A stretch of DNA of 64,000 nt, from the IMG/VR virus record IMGVR_UViG_3300034061_000981, positions 1 to 64,000 of that record. The stretch is one strand, 5' to 3'. This stretch comes from a virus. Within the stretch, counting starts at the first letter, position 1. Every line of letters starts with the position of its first letter. The position numbers and the translations under genes are program-made. Shown here in pieces: positions 43,120-53,136 of the stretch. The notes under the pieces are model-generated. The model made no database searches and was not told the origin of the DNA. It saw only the letters and a list, made by a program, of their open reading frames with translations.

Positions 43120-44072
43120 TAGCGATTGAGGCCCCGCAGCCTTATCTCGCAATTACTTGGCAAGTTAATAACTATTGTAACTTCAAATGTAGTTACTGTA
43201 ATCCAGGTAACTGGGGAGGCACAGATATTAATGATGGTAATTTAGATTTATATATCAACAATTTATCTACTATGATTAGTAAGTATAAAGCCGCCGGCTA
43301 TAAGAACTTTAAGTTCTTCTTTAGCGGTGGAGAACCTACTGCATGGAAGAACTTTATTCCAATATGTGAATGGATTTATAAAGAACTTCCACGTGCTACA
43401 TTAGCAGTCAATACAAATTTAAGTCGCCCGTTGGCGTGGTGGGAAAAGCATTATCATTTGTTTGATGATGTTGTTGCAAGTTACCATGTAGAGTTTAGCG
43501 ATAAAAAACGTTATGAAGAAAATAGTATCTTCTTATGTGATAAAGTCAATTACCTTTCTACAAAAATGTTGATGCATGAGGAAAGATTCTGGGAAGTTGT
43601 TGAGTATGGTAATTATTTGAAAACAGTAATGCCAAACTATTTCTTAGAATGGACTCCGTTGTTTGATGAGATGAGTGTTAATGCAGGTCCATGGCAATAT
43701 AAAGATTCTGCGAAAGAAGCATGGTTGCGTGAACACACTACTGAGATTCAACAAACTAAGCGTAAGCCTATGAAAAGAACAACACTTACTGTTAGTTACA
43801 ATAAATACGATGATAACAGTACAGAAGTATGTAATAGTAATGAAGTTATTGTTGCAGGTAACAATTTCTTCAGTGGCTGGAATTGTAACGTAGGTGATGC
43901 TATCTTTATCAATCCAGTAGGAGAAATGAGTTTAGCAAGTTGCGGTATGGGTGGTTATGTAGGTCACATATTGACTGATATTAACCGTGTAGGACCAAAA
44001 CAAATTGTTTGTGAAAAAGAACACTGCCATTGCGGTACTGATATTATTATACCAAAGTTTTTAGAAGAATAA
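43104..44072 (+). CDS. Radical SAM enzyme with C-terminal cysteine cluster
   Basis: The 322-residue product has the radical SAM motif CNFKCSYC very near the N-terminus (Cys 25, 29, 32) and FFFSGGEPTAWKNF. Unlike its four upstream neighbours it has no N-terminal cysteine domain. Its extra cysteines lie at the C-terminus (NCNVGDAIFI, SCGMGG, CEKEHCHCGTD), consistent with a SPASM- or twitch-type auxiliary cluster. It overlaps the upstream gene by 16 bases, with AAGAGG about eight bases before its start. Likely works in the same pathway as the other radical SAM enzymes. Confidence 0.72.
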   Translation: MGKKLIAIEAPQPYLAITWQVNNYCNFKCSYCNPGNWGGTDINDGNLDLYINNLSTMISKYKAAGYKNFKFFFSGGEPTAWKNFIPICEWIYKELPRATLAVNTNLSRPLAWWEKHYHLFDDVVASYHVEFSDKKRYEENSIFLCDKVNYLSTKMLMHEERFWEVVEYGNYLKTVMPNYFLEWTPLFDEMSVNAGPWQYKDSAKEAWLREHTTEIQQTKRKPMKRTTLTVSYNKYDDNSTEVCNSNEVIVAGNNFFSGWNCNVGDAIFINPVGEMSLASCGMGGYVGHILTDINRVGPKQIVCEKEHCHCGTDIIIPKFLEE

Positions 44073-44073
44073 A

Positions 44074-45393
44074 ATGAGTGATAAAAAAATTAATTTAGTA
44101 TATAATTGGCTTGGTCCTAAAGGTCCTATTCCAAACACAGAGGTACCTAATGTATTACATTTAGCTGCCGTAGGAGAATCAACTACTACTAATAGCCCAA
44201 ACTTTTGGTGTGACAGTATATGGCATTTAATGTTTTGCAACAAACCAGGATATGGTATTAGTAGTGCTGTATTCTTAGGTCTAGATGATGTGTTCATTTA
44301 TCCTTTTTCTATTACATGGAGAATAAATTTTACTTCTTATTTTCATAAAGGTGGAGGGATTTTAGAGTACTCACATACCAATGGTCAACTTAAACATTTA
44401 GTTGCAACTGGCAAAGGGTTTATTTTAATTGAAGATGCCGCAGAAGCTCACATTGAACCATCTCAAATACAAGCAATGCATACATATTTTAATGAGAGTC
44501 ATATTCCCATGAATAAGATAATATATGTTACTGGCTGTATGAATGCACAAGCATTGTATGATGAGTGGTGTCTAATAAATGGAATTAATCATCCTAGGGA
44601 TAAAATGAATATATTATCATATCCCACTTCACAAAATAGTTTAGCAACATATTTTAACGTATGGAACCCTCAAGTTCCTGAATATGATACTGAACGTGTT
44701 CCTGAAAAATTATTTTTATCCTGGAATCGTAGATTTAGACCACATAGAACTGCAATGGCATTTGGTTTAGATAAACTAGGATTAGTAGATAGATCATACT
44801 TAAGTATAGGATTAGTAGACCCGGAAAATTCTGCAATGCACATAACACATACGTTGCAGGATCATTTACTTTATCAACTGGACATACAACCCGAAGATAA
44901 AATTCGTTTTGTAAACAAATTACCATTAGTATTAGATGGTGAAAACGATGTTAATCAAATGTGTCAGGATTTCAATGATGCTACTAGACCCTTTTATCAG
45001 AATAGTTTAGTGAGTCTTGTATCCGAAACAAATTTTTTGGAAAACGAAGTATCATTAACTGAAAAATCATTTAAACCTTTTAAAGAAAAACACCCATTTA
45101 TTACTGTAGGGGTCAACGGTACATTACAAGCATTAAGAGATATGGGATTTATAACGTTTGGAGCCTTTTGGGATGAAAGTTATGATAACATAATTAGCCC
45201 AATAGAGAGAATGGCAGCAATTCTAAATGTATGTAAAGACATTGCTACTTGGGATAGTGAAAAAATTAAAGATTTTAGACGCAGAGTTAAACCTATCTTA
45301 GACCACAATTATGAAATATTAAAAATAGAATATTCATATGTACTTGCGGCTAAGATAAAAGATAGAATATTTGAAATAATAAATAACAAATGA
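44074..45393 (+). CDS. SETxF-family protein 1 (possible GT10-like glycosyltransferase)
   Basis: The 439-residue product contains the landmarks of a family found seven times in this locus: FLSWNRRFRPHRTAMAFGL, then SLVSETNF, then LTEKSFKPFKEKHPFI, then ALRDMGFITFGAFWDESYD, and a final PILDHNYEIL. The order (Arg/His-rich helix, then E....TEK..xP, then PF(I/V)) recalls alpha-1,3-fucosyltransferases of family GT10, whose acceptor/donor region has a TEK motif. The likeness is by eye only. The N-terminal half is specific to this copy (LVYNWLGPKGPIPNTEVPN). It starts one base after the upstream stop. Confidence 0.55.
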   Translation: MSDKKINLVYNWLGPKGPIPNTEVPNVLHLAAVGESTTTNSPNFWCDSIWHLMFCNKPGYGISSAVFLGLDDVFIYPFSITWRINFTSYFHKGGGILEYSHTNGQLKHLVATGKGFILIEDAAEAHIEPSQIQAMHTYFNESHIPMNKIIYVTGCMNAQALYDEWCLINGINHPRDKMNILSYPTSQNSLATYFNVWNPQVPEYDTERVPEKLFLSWNRRFRPHRTAMAFGLDKLGLVDRSYLSIGLVDPENSAMHITHTLQDHLLYQLDIQPEDKIRFVNKLPLVLDGENDVNQMCQDFNDATRPFYQNSLVSLVSETNFLENEVSLTEKSFKPFKEKHPFITVGVNGTLQALRDMGFITFGAFWDESYDNIISPIERMAAILNVCKDIATWDSEKIKDFRRRVKPILDHNYEILKIEYSYVLAAKIKDRIFEIINNK

Positions 45394-46367
45394 AAAAAAT
45401 ATTAGTATGCGGTGCAGGAGGATTCATTGGATCACACCTGGTAGAAAAATTGAAAGAACAAGGTCATTATGTAATAGGTTCTGACCTTCATTATCCGTTA
45501 TACAATGAAACTCCAGCAGATGAGTTTTATATTATGGACTTGCGTGAACAAGAGAATGTTCGTAGATTAATCACTAGTGACATTGATGAGATATACCAAC
45601 TAGCGGCTGATATGGGAGGCGCCGGCTATATCTTTACAGGTGAGCATGATGCTGACATTATGCATAACAGTTGTCAAATCAATTTGAACATATTAGATTC
45701 AATGGTTAAATCCAAGGTTAAAAAAGTTTTCTATAGTTCAAGCGCATGTATGTATCCAAGTCATAATCAGGAAGATCCTGATAATCCTTTATTAGCAGAA
45801 GATAGCGCATATCCTGCAAACCCTGACAGCGAGTATGGTTGGGAGAAACTGTTCTCAGAACGTTTATATATGACATATGGGCGTAACTATAACTTGGACG
45901 TTCGTATCGCACGTTTTCACAACATCTTTGGCCCAAGAGGTTCTTGGGATAATGGTAAAGAAAAAGCACCAGCGGCATTGTGCCGCAAAGTAGCACTATG
46001 CAAAGATGGTGGTGTTATTGACGTATGGGGCCCGGGCAATCAAACACGTTCATTCTTGTTTATTGATGAATGTGTTGAAGGTATGCAACGTATTATGACT
46101 AGTGAGTATACTAAGCCAGTCAATCTAGGTAGCACTAGAATGATTAGTATCAATAACTTAGTTTTACTGATTGCAAAATTAAATGGAAAAAATGTTAATA
46201 TTCGTAACATTGATGGGCCACGCGGTGTTATGGGTCGTAATAGTGACAACAGATTAATTAAAGAAACAATTAATTGGGCACCAGATGAAGATTTAGAATC
46301 AGGCTTAATTAAAACATATAACTGGATTGATGAACAAATTAGTAGAGGCATCAAAGACAACAAATGA
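45390..46367 (+). CDS. NAD-dependent epimerase, GDP-mannose 3,5-epimerase-like
   Basis: The 325-residue product is an extended short-chain dehydrogenase. The NAD-binding motif GAGGFIG is at residues 8-14. It follows the GDP-mannose 3,5-epimerase pattern closely: LAADMGGAGYI, SSSACMYPS (Cys 120), YGWEKL (Tyr 149, Lys 153), RIARFHNIFGP, GKEKAPAALCRK (Lys 192) and TRSFLFIDECVEGM. These include the Cys and Lys used as acid/base in the plant enzyme. The reaction would convert GDP-mannose to GDP-L-galactose or GDP-L-gulose; a related epimerase cannot be excluded. It would supply a nucleotide sugar for the transferases around it. Overlaps the previous stop as ATGA. Confidence 0.82.
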   Translation: MKKILVCGAGGFIGSHLVEKLKEQGHYVIGSDLHYPLYNETPADEFYIMDLREQENVRRLITSDIDEIYQLAADMGGAGYIFTGEHDADIMHNSCQINLNILDSMVKSKVKKVFYSSSACMYPSHNQEDPDNPLLAEDSAYPANPDSEYGWEKLFSERLYMTYGRNYNLDVRIARFHNIFGPRGSWDNGKEKAPAALCRKVALCKDGGVIDVWGPGNQTRSFLFIDECVEGMQRIMTSEYTKPVNLGSTRMISINNLVLLIAKLNGKNVNIRNIDGPRGVMGRNSDNRLIKETINWAPDEDLESGLIKTYNWIDEQISRGIKDNK

Positions 46368-47389
46368 TTACATGTTATTTTGTAAATCACGTATCTTTAC
46401 GAGGTAGAGAACATATAGTTGTTAATGAAATAGAAAATATAAATCCTGATATAATTATAGGATTGTGTTTAGAAGAATTTGATTACCACTATATTTTTGA
46501 AAAATTCTTCAAGGTAATTCAACCATATTTAATACGTACAAACAAAATAATGAAACTTATTGCACCGTACGTTGATTCTAAACCTGTACCTAATAATATA
46601 ATAGTTGAAAAGTCATATGGATATTATCATTGGTCATGTGGTTCAATAGAGAATTGCATAGAAAATAAAATAGAGTTCAACTTTACTGATACTACTAAAC
46701 TGTTTACAAATTATAATAACAATAACAAATATCAACGTGCTATGTTGGTAGATGAGTTTGTAAAAAATGATTTATTGAAAGACGGGATTGTAACATTAAA
46801 TAAACCCGAAATGAGACTAGCCGACGGCCGCCCATATATTTATAAATATCACGATGGTTCAAAAATAGTTGATGAGACAGATTTTGTGTTAAATGCAAAG
46901 TATGAATACAATGCTGGAATGTTTCCAAAAAGTTATTTTAATGGATTTATAGATATAGTTTCAGAATCTACATATGATGCTGGTGAGTTTTTTATTACTG
47001 AAAAAACAGCTAAACCAATTGGTGCCCTTAAACCTTTTTTAGTTTTTGGTCCACCACTAGTGCACCAACATTTATATAATAATTATGGCATTGAATATTA
47101 TAATGAATTGTTTGACTATTCATTTGATATAGAAGAAGATATTGAAAAACGTATTGATGGAATAGTTCAAAATTTATTAAGGTTAAGACAACTTTCAAAT
47201 GCTGAACTTATATCTATGTATAAATCTATTAACGATAAATTAATATGTAATAGAAAAAACTATTTACAAATTAAAACAGATCGAGTTTATATACCCGAAT
47301 CTTTAAAATTTTTAGAACAGTATGACAATGGTGTTAAATGCTACGGTGATACTAAAGCGAGTATATTACATATGATAGGAATAAAATGA
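46364..47389 (+). CDS. SETxF-family protein 2
   Basis: The 341-residue product has YQRAMLVDEFVKNDLLKDGI, then IVSESTYDAGEFFITEKTAK, PFLVFGPPLVH and YNELFDYSFDIEEDIEKRID, which correspond to the R..R, SETxF, TEK, PFI and DExYD landmarks of the family. The gene is strongly AT-rich. The N-terminal 110 residues have YFVNHVSLRGREHIVVNEIE and lack the extended domain of protein 1. Probable transferase, with activity unproven. It is joined to the epimerase gene by an ATGA overlap and to the next gene in the same way. Confidence 0.5.
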   Translation: MITCYFVNHVSLRGREHIVVNEIENINPDIIIGLCLEEFDYHYIFEKFFKVIQPYLIRTNKIMKLIAPYVDSKPVPNNIIVEKSYGYYHWSCGSIENCIENKIEFNFTDTTKLFTNYNNNNKYQRAMLVDEFVKNDLLKDGIVTLNKPEMRLADGRPYIYKYHDGSKIVDETDFVLNAKYEYNAGMFPKSYFNGFIDIVSESTYDAGEFFITEKTAKPIGALKPFLVFGPPLVHQHLYNNYGIEYYNELFDYSFDIEEDIEKRIDGIVQNLLRLRQLSNAELISMYKSINDKLICNRKNYLQIKTDRVYIPESLKFLEQYDNGVKCYGDTKASILHMIGIK

Positions 47390-48270
47390 CAAAAAAATAT
47401 ATTATTGGTTTAGGATGTAGCTGGACACAAGGTGAAGGTGGTTATCCTGAAGAAATATGGAAACAATATAACGGCAGCCCTCAACGTGCATTAAGATGTA
47501 AAGATGATTACGCTATACGACACTATGAACATGAAAATAGTTGGGTTAACGTATTATGTCGTGACCACTTCCCTGAATATGAACCTGTTAATCTAGGTGT
47601 CAAAGGTATAGGTAATCGTGCGGCGGTAGGACAATTACATTTTTGTGATAAAGTAGACTTTAACAATAGTACTGGTATTATTGTATTAATGTTAAGTGGT
47701 TTTGAAAGATTAGATTTGTTCCAGCAATATCCACATACTAGTGACGGGCAGAATGATTTTTATTCTAAGAATGAATTTCGTCATTATAAATGGAGAACAG
47801 CATGGCCAATTCCAAATCATAGTACAGGCGATACATCATACTGGGATGTGTATGCTAGAGAATTATGGAGTGAACAGTTTGTCTCCGCACATCAAATGTG
47901 TAATTTATTAGAACTACAAACGTTTGCAAAAGCATATGGGTATAAAGTTGTTGTGGCTAATGGATTTAATCAACGGCAAGAGGGTATTAAACAATACCTA
48001 CGTGATAATGCAGGTTATTTAGTTGATAAATTTGATTGGTCAACGTATATACATGATACTACTCCATATTCCGCTTTTGTACAAAAGCTAGTAGAACTTG
48101 ATGGACTAATTCAACCTGAGCATTGGGGTGGATTCCATCAATATTATAGTCAGCGTGATTGGCCTGCTAAATACTTGACAAACTGTGACGGAGCACATCC
48201 TACAGTAGATGGTTATAAAGCAATAGGAAGTGAACTTGCACGGTTTATCAAATTACGCGGATATGTCTAA
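47386..48270 (+). CDS. SGNH-hydrolase-like protein 1
   Basis: The 294-residue product has the SGNH blocks: GLGCSWTQGEG near the N-terminus (probable nucleophile Ser 12), NLGVKGIGNRAAVGQ in the position of the Gly/Asn blocks, and CDGAHPTVDGYKAIGSELA at the end, with Asp 268 and His 271 in the usual D..H pattern. Such enzymes hydrolyse or transfer acyl groups, for example on polysaccharides or lipids. The classical first block is GDS; here it is GCS, as in the two other SGNH-like proteins of the window. It lies between SETxF and radical SAM genes. Confidence 0.7.
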   Translation: MTKKYIIGLGCSWTQGEGGYPEEIWKQYNGSPQRALRCKDDYAIRHYEHENSWVNVLCRDHFPEYEPVNLGVKGIGNRAAVGQLHFCDKVDFNNSTGIIVLMLSGFERLDLFQQYPHTSDGQNDFYSKNEFRHYKWRTAWPIPNHSTGDTSYWDVYARELWSEQFVSAHQMCNLLELQTFAKAYGYKVVVANGFNQRQEGIKQYLRDNAGYLVDKFDWSTYIHDTTPYSAFVQKLVELDGLIQPEHWGGFHQYYSQRDWPAKYLTNCDGAHPTVDGYKAIGSELARFIKLRGYV

Positions 48271-50200
48271 ACGAAAAATTAGTTTTGTAAACCCAAACTT
48301 TTCACAAGGACCCAGAGAGTTTAACGCATATTACTTGCCTTATACTCCTGCCGTTCTTTGGGCATACAGCCAGCAATTCCCTAAAATATCAAACAATTAT
48401 GAGCTAGGTGATTTCATTTGGCGCAGAGATTTAATTGAAGAAGCAGTTGAATTATTGAAAGATAATGACGTTGTTGGCTTTAGTACATATGTTTGGAACC
48501 GTAGCTATAATGCAGTGCTTGGTCGTGAATTAAAAAAGGCCAACCCAAACATATTCATTATTGCTGGTGGACCTGAATACCCCATAGAGAAACCAGACTT
48601 TTTTGTAAAGTACCCCTTCATTGATATATGTGTGAAACTTGAAGGTGAAATTTCAATGAAAAAAATACTCATTGAAAGATTAAAAGATAAACCAGACTAT
48701 ACAACTATTCCAGGACTGTTAATTAATGACAACGGCAACACAATTGATACGGGTGATAGTAAACGCATTGAAGATTTAGATAGTATTCCTAGTCCATATC
48801 TATTGGGTATATTTGATAAATTGATGAAGAAGCATCCCGAAGTACGTTGGAATGTAACACTAGAAACAAATCGTGGTTGTCCCTATGCTTGTACATTCTG
48901 TGACTGGGGTAGTTTAACATACAACAAAGTTAAGAAATTTGGACTAGAACGTGTTTACCATGAACTAGAATGGATTGGTAAAAATGGTTGCGACTTTGTA
49001 AGTATTACCGATGCAAACTTTGGTATCTTTGCTGAACGTGATAGTTTAATTGCTGACAAACTAATTGAAGTGCAAAAGAAGTGGGGTAACCCACGTGCTT
49101 ATACAATTGCATGGGCAAAGAATCAAAAACAAGAAGTTGTTGATATTGTACATAAGTTGATTTACGAAGGTGGAAGCAAGATGGGTCTTAATTTATCTGT
49201 ACAGTCAATGGATGACGATGTATTAGATATCATTAAGCGCAAGAACCTTGAAATGAATAAGATTGAAGAAGTATTTAAACTGTGTGAGGAATATAATATT
49301 CCACTATACACAGAACTAATTCTAGGATTGCCCGGCGAAACTATGAGAAGTTGGAAAGAAAACTTTTATAAACTATATAAGAGTGGCAACCATACTGGCA
49401 TTACTGTATATCAAGCACAATTACTTGAGAACGCAGAGATGAATTTAACTCAGCGTAAGATGTATAAACTAGAGGGCAAGATTGTTTATGACTATCTAGT
49501 TGGTACATACAATGAACATGAATTAAAAGAGGGTATTGAAGTAATTGTTAGTACCCGTGACTTACCACGTGAACAAATGATTGAAGCACAAGTGTTTAGT
49601 TGGTTTATGAATACTTTTCATATTAATGGCATAACCAATTATATCTCACGTGTGTTGTATAAAAAACACAATATTGAATACAGTGACTTCTATGATAAAC
49701 TATGGAAGTATGTTGCAGAAGATGAATGGTTAGCAAGCGAAGTTAAACGTATTGAAGATCATTACGAGAAGTGGACTACTGACGGGTTAATCAATCATAC
49801 TCCAATTGAGGGTATGGAGATTCATGGCTGGAATCTAATTCACAGTACAGTAATTAATTTGCACAGCGCAAGCAAACATAATCATATCTTTAATGTAATT
49901 GAAAAGTTCCTACGTAGTGAGTATGATATTGAAGAAAGTCTATTACAAGACTTAATGACATTCCAGCGTACATTCTTAATTGACTATAACGAGATTCAGA
50001 ACTATACAAAAACTATTACGTTTAAGCATGACATTCCTGGCTATGTGCAGAATACACATGATTTAAATACTGAATCTACATATGAGTTTGAATTCCCGGA
50101 AGATCATAACATGTCATTACAACGTTTCTGCGAACAGATTTTCTTTGCACGTAGAAGAAACTTTGGTAAAGCGTGGATAACTAAAAATGGCACTAATTAA
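48263..50200 (+). CDS. Radical SAM enzyme of the B12-binding-like type, copy 1
   Basis: The product has 645 residues from the ATG at 48263, which overlaps the upstream stop by eight bases; a GTG 33 bases earlier was rejected. Residues 1-150 resemble a cobalamin-binding-type fold: ISFVNPNFSQGP, DVVGFSTYVWN, IFIIAGGPEYP and DICVKLEGE. The cobalamin DxHxxG motif is not seen. The radical SAM motif is CPYACTFC at Cys 206, 210 and 213. LSVQSMDDDVLDIIKRKN and TELILGLPGET follow, as in methylthiotransferase- and BchE-like enzymes. The C-terminal 250 residues are a helical extension. It could catalyse methylation or ring chemistry; the substrate is unknown. Confidence 0.75.
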   Translation: MSKRKISFVNPNFSQGPREFNAYYLPYTPAVLWAYSQQFPKISNNYELGDFIWRRDLIEEAVELLKDNDVVGFSTYVWNRSYNAVLGRELKKANPNIFIIAGGPEYPIEKPDFFVKYPFIDICVKLEGEISMKKILIERLKDKPDYTTIPGLLINDNGNTIDTGDSKRIEDLDSIPSPYLLGIFDKLMKKHPEVRWNVTLETNRGCPYACTFCDWGSLTYNKVKKFGLERVYHELEWIGKNGCDFVSITDANFGIFAERDSLIADKLIEVQKKWGNPRAYTIAWAKNQKQEVVDIVHKLIYEGGSKMGLNLSVQSMDDDVLDIIKRKNLEMNKIEEVFKLCEEYNIPLYTELILGLPGETMRSWKENFYKLYKSGNHTGITVYQAQLLENAEMNLTQRKMYKLEGKIVYDYLVGTYNEHELKEGIEVIVSTRDLPREQMIEAQVFSWFMNTFHINGITNYISRVLYKKHNIEYSDFYDKLWKYVAEDEWLASEVKRIEDHYEKWTTDGLINHTPIEGMEIHGWNLIHSTVINLHSASKHNHIFNVIEKFLRSEYDIEESLLQDLMTFQRTFLIDYNEIQNYTKTITFKHDIPGYVQNTHDLNTESTYEFEFPEDHNMSLQRFCEQIFFARRRNFGKAWITKNGTN

Positions 50201-51323
50201 TAAAGACAATACATGGTTTCTTGGAGTTAACGAATATCATCATCGTCCTATATCATATACAAGAGATATACATAACTTTGAAGATACTGATTATTGGTAC
50301 GCTGAATTCTTTGGTCCTGAGTCGATTAATTATTTATTAAACCCCGATGTATTGTCAATAGACGCATTAACTAGAATACAAAATAAAACGTGTGTATTAA
50401 TGTTGAATAATGCACATGAAGCGTTTCACACAGTGGTAAAATCAATATATGATATTGCTGTAATACAATTGAGTATTCCCCCGGAACAAATTATATTGAT
50501 AAGTGAATCAGCCATCATTGACAAAGAAGTAGAAAAAATAGCAAACGAATATAATTTAGGAAAAATTAAAACTGAATGGATGCGAATGTTTGAACGTGCT
50601 GTTTCAACGATAAACCATAAACCGTTAGAAACATTAAAATATAAACATTACGATAAGAAGTTCGTTAATTTTAATAGACGTTGGAGATTGCATCGTCCTG
50701 CATTGGTTGCGTTATTAGAAATAAAAAGTTTATTAGATAAGGGTTATGTTAGCCTTGCAAAGACAGAAGAATATAATGACACATGGGATGTATTCTTTGA
50801 ACATATGTCTTGGACGTTAAGACATAATCCTAATTTTGTTGATACTTTTGTTCGTAATAAAGAAAAAATTAGTAATATTCCAGCAATGATATTGGACCAA
50901 ACTGATATGACAATCAACCATGCACACAAACTAACAGACTCAACCGACATATATTATGAAAATACATACTTTAGCGTAGTATCCGAAACTAATTTTTTTA
51001 AAGCAATTGCTGAAGGGATATTTGTTAGTGAAAAGATTTTTAGACCAATACTAAAAAAACATCCATTTATTTTAGTGTCCAGACCACATACGCTAAGTAT
51101 AATGAGAAATATTGGATATAAAACATTTGATTCTATTATCAATGAGGATTACGACAAAGAAGAAGATGATTGTAAACGTATGTTAATGATAGTAGATGAA
51201 ATAGATAGGTTATGTCATTTAAATGATGATCAATTACGTGTGTTTTTACATAAGGCAAAAATGATCACGGAGTATAATTATATGATACTTTTTAGTAAAA
51301 GGGAGTTTTTAACAAAATTATGA
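50187..51323 (+). CDS. SETxF-family protein 3
   Basis: The 378-residue product contains FVNFNRRWRLHRPALVALLE, then VSETNFFKAIAEGIFVSEKI, FRPILKKHPFILVSRPHTL, and INEDYDKEEDDCKRML. All family landmarks are present. The N-terminal part (TWFLGVNEYHHRPISYTRDI) shares only a loose pattern with the other copies. The gene is very AT-rich compared with the radical SAM gene before it. It overlaps both neighbours, so it is probably co-translated. Function inferred as transferase with low certainty. Confidence 0.5.
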   Translation: MALINKDNTWFLGVNEYHHRPISYTRDIHNFEDTDYWYAEFFGPESINYLLNPDVLSIDALTRIQNKTCVLMLNNAHEAFHTVVKSIYDIAVIQLSIPPEQIILISESAIIDKEVEKIANEYNLGKIKTEWMRMFERAVSTINHKPLETLKYKHYDKKFVNFNRRWRLHRPALVALLEIKSLLDKGYVSLAKTEEYNDTWDVFFEHMSWTLRHNPNFVDTFVRNKEKISNIPAMILDQTDMTINHAHKLTDSTDIYYENTYFSVVSETNFFKAIAEGIFVSEKIFRPILKKHPFILVSRPHTLSIMRNIGYKTFDSIINEDYDKEEDDCKRMLMIVDEIDRLCHLNDDQLRVFLHKAKMITEYNYMILFSKREFLTKL

Positions 51324-52141
51324 TTACAGATTTAACAAAATACAAAAGAATATTTGCGTTTGGATGTAGTTTTACGTCCTACATTTACCCTACATGGGCT
51401 GACATTATATATAAATCAATGTCACCTGATGTTGAATTTTATAACTTTGGCAAATCAGGTGGCGGTAATGTCTTTATTGCAAATAGAATTACAGAAGCAA
51501 ATAGAAAGTATAAATTTACAGAAACTGATTTAGTGGTAGTATTATGGTCTACCCATGCTAGAATTGATTTTTTTAAAACAGACAGTGGTTGGAAAACCCC
51601 CGGTAATATATATACTCAAGGAATGTTGAGTGAACATTCAGTTCGTGAGTTAGAAGATTTAAATTGGTTTTTGCTTAGAGATTTATCTATGATTGATTTA
51701 ACTACATCATATTTAAATAATCTACCATGTGGTTCAATCAAATTAATGTCAGTTCCATTTAATTATGAAAGCAGATATAAAAATAAAGTTTTGTTGAATA
51801 AGTATCTTACAACTTCTATAATAGAAACATACAGTGAACTACTTAAAGAATATCCTAACCCATCATTGTATGAATTTATGAATTATAAATGGTCATCATC
51901 TATAAAATATAAACATCATCATCATCCGGAACAAGATGTTTTTATTGATTATCATCCCACTCCGGTTGATTACGCAAACTATTTAATTAAGTGTAATGTA
52001 CCAATAACACAAGAGGCAATTAATTACGCACATGAATCATTGGATAAAATGTTAGTTGAGGGAATAACACATCCTGACATAGTTACTATGTTCCCTGATT
52101 GTGACGAAAGAGTTAGTAATGCATTTAAACAACTATGGTAA
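51320..52141 (+). CDS. SGNH-hydrolase-like protein 2
   Basis: The 273-residue product has FAFGCSFTSYIYPTW (nucleophile candidate Ser 17), FYNFGKSGGGNVFIANRI (Gly and Asn blocks) and VFIDYHPTPVDYANYL at about residue 215 (His block). Unlike protein 1, a long insert and a C-terminal extension follow the His block. As with its relatives, a carbohydrate acyl-esterase or acyltransferase role is likely. It lies between two SETxF genes. Confidence 0.65.
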   Translation: MITDLTKYKRIFAFGCSFTSYIYPTWADIIYKSMSPDVEFYNFGKSGGGNVFIANRITEANRKYKFTETDLVVVLWSTHARIDFFKTDSGWKTPGNIYTQGMLSEHSVRELEDLNWFLLRDLSMIDLTTSYLNNLPCGSIKLMSVPFNYESRYKNKVLLNKYLTTSIIETYSELLKEYPNPSLYEFMNYKWSSSIKYKHHHHPEQDVFIDYHPTPVDYANYLIKCNVPITQEAINYAHESLDKMLVEGITHPDIVTMFPDCDERVSNAFKQLW

Positions 52142-53136
52142 AATTATGTTATAACCCAGTTGATGGCATTGAGACAGATAAAATTATAGCTGATATCAAT
52201 AAGTTTAATCCTTCAAAAATCATTATTTTTAATGAATTAGAATGGGAATTAAAACATATTAATTTCGAATTTGTTCAATTATTAAAAGACAGAAATATTG
52301 AAATAGAAATAATATATGGAAGTTTCTATGACAATTCTTATGATAAGTATTGCAACCGAATGGGATTGGATAATAGTAATCTGACATTCTGGCCTACATA
52401 TTGGATAAATTGGACGGAGATATGTTTAAAAGGCGAAATAGATTATACTAAACACACAGTTAACACTGATTTTAAATATCCATTTATCTGTTTAAACAAC
52501 AAAAATCATAAGCATAGAGCCGCATTGATTGATCATTTAGCAAAGTATAATTTACTTAATAAAGGAGTAGTAACTTGGCACAAATTTGCTAATTGTATGC
52601 ATGGATATGAATTTAAATATTATGATGATAGTATTAGATTAATTGATGATGACTTTGTGACTAAATTAGATTCATTCTTAATACCTAAACAATGGCATGA
52701 ATCGTTTTTGCATGTCGTGGGTGAGGCTACAATCAATACACATTTTATTACAGAGAAAACAATTATTCCCATATTAATGAAAAAGCCATTTGTTTGTATT
52801 TCTAAACAAGGATATAATCAACGATTATTAGATTTGGGTTTTGTTTTGTACGATGAAATAATTGATTATTCATATGATAATTTAGAAGATGTAGGTGATA
52901 GAGCAGATAAACTATGTGAAAGCATTAGTAAAATTCCTACAAACTATTCAAAATTGTATGAGATACTAAAACCAAAAATAGAACATAATTATAATAGATG
53001 CTTAGAGATTATCAGGGATAAAAAATATATTCCTAAATCTGCAATCGACCGTGTCGCTAATATGAAAGATAGTGATTATATACCAATGCATACTGACCTT
53101 AGGTATGAAAGAATGTTGAAAGAATGTAATGATTAA
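52135..53136 (+). CDS. SETxF-family protein 4
   Basis: The 333-residue product has FICLNNKNHKHRAALIDHLA, then VVGEATINTHFITEKTIIPI, KPFVCISKQGYNQ and YDEIIDYSYDNLEDVGDRAD. The glutamate of SET is kept, although the motif reads GEA here. It is most like the next gene's product (both have WPTYWINWT/WSTFWFTRT-type segments near residue 85), so the two probably arose by tandem duplication. AT-rich. Overlaps its neighbours by seven and eight bases. Confidence 0.5.
   Translation: MVKLCYNPVDGIETDKIIADINKFNPSKIIIFNELEWELKHINFEFVQLLKDRNIEIEIIYGSFYDNSYDKYCNRMGLDNSNLTFWPTYWINWTEICLKGEIDYTKHTVNTDFKYPFICLNNKNHKHRAALIDHLAKYNLLNKGVVTWHKFANCMHGYEFKYYDDSIRLIDDDFVTKLDSFLIPKQWHESFLHVVGEATINTHFITEKTIIPILMKKPFVCISKQGYNQRLLDLGFVLYDEIIDYSYDNLEDVGDRADKLCESISKIPTNYSKLYEILKPKIEHNYNRCLEIIRDKKYIPKSAIDRVANMKDSDYIPMHTDLRYERMLKECND

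Noticed and set aside
48230-48262. GTG start 33 bases upstream for the radical SAM gene at 48263
   Set aside because: It would add 11 residues lying entirely in the preceding SGNH gene. The ATG at 48263 starts a typical N-terminal strand and gives a short overlap.
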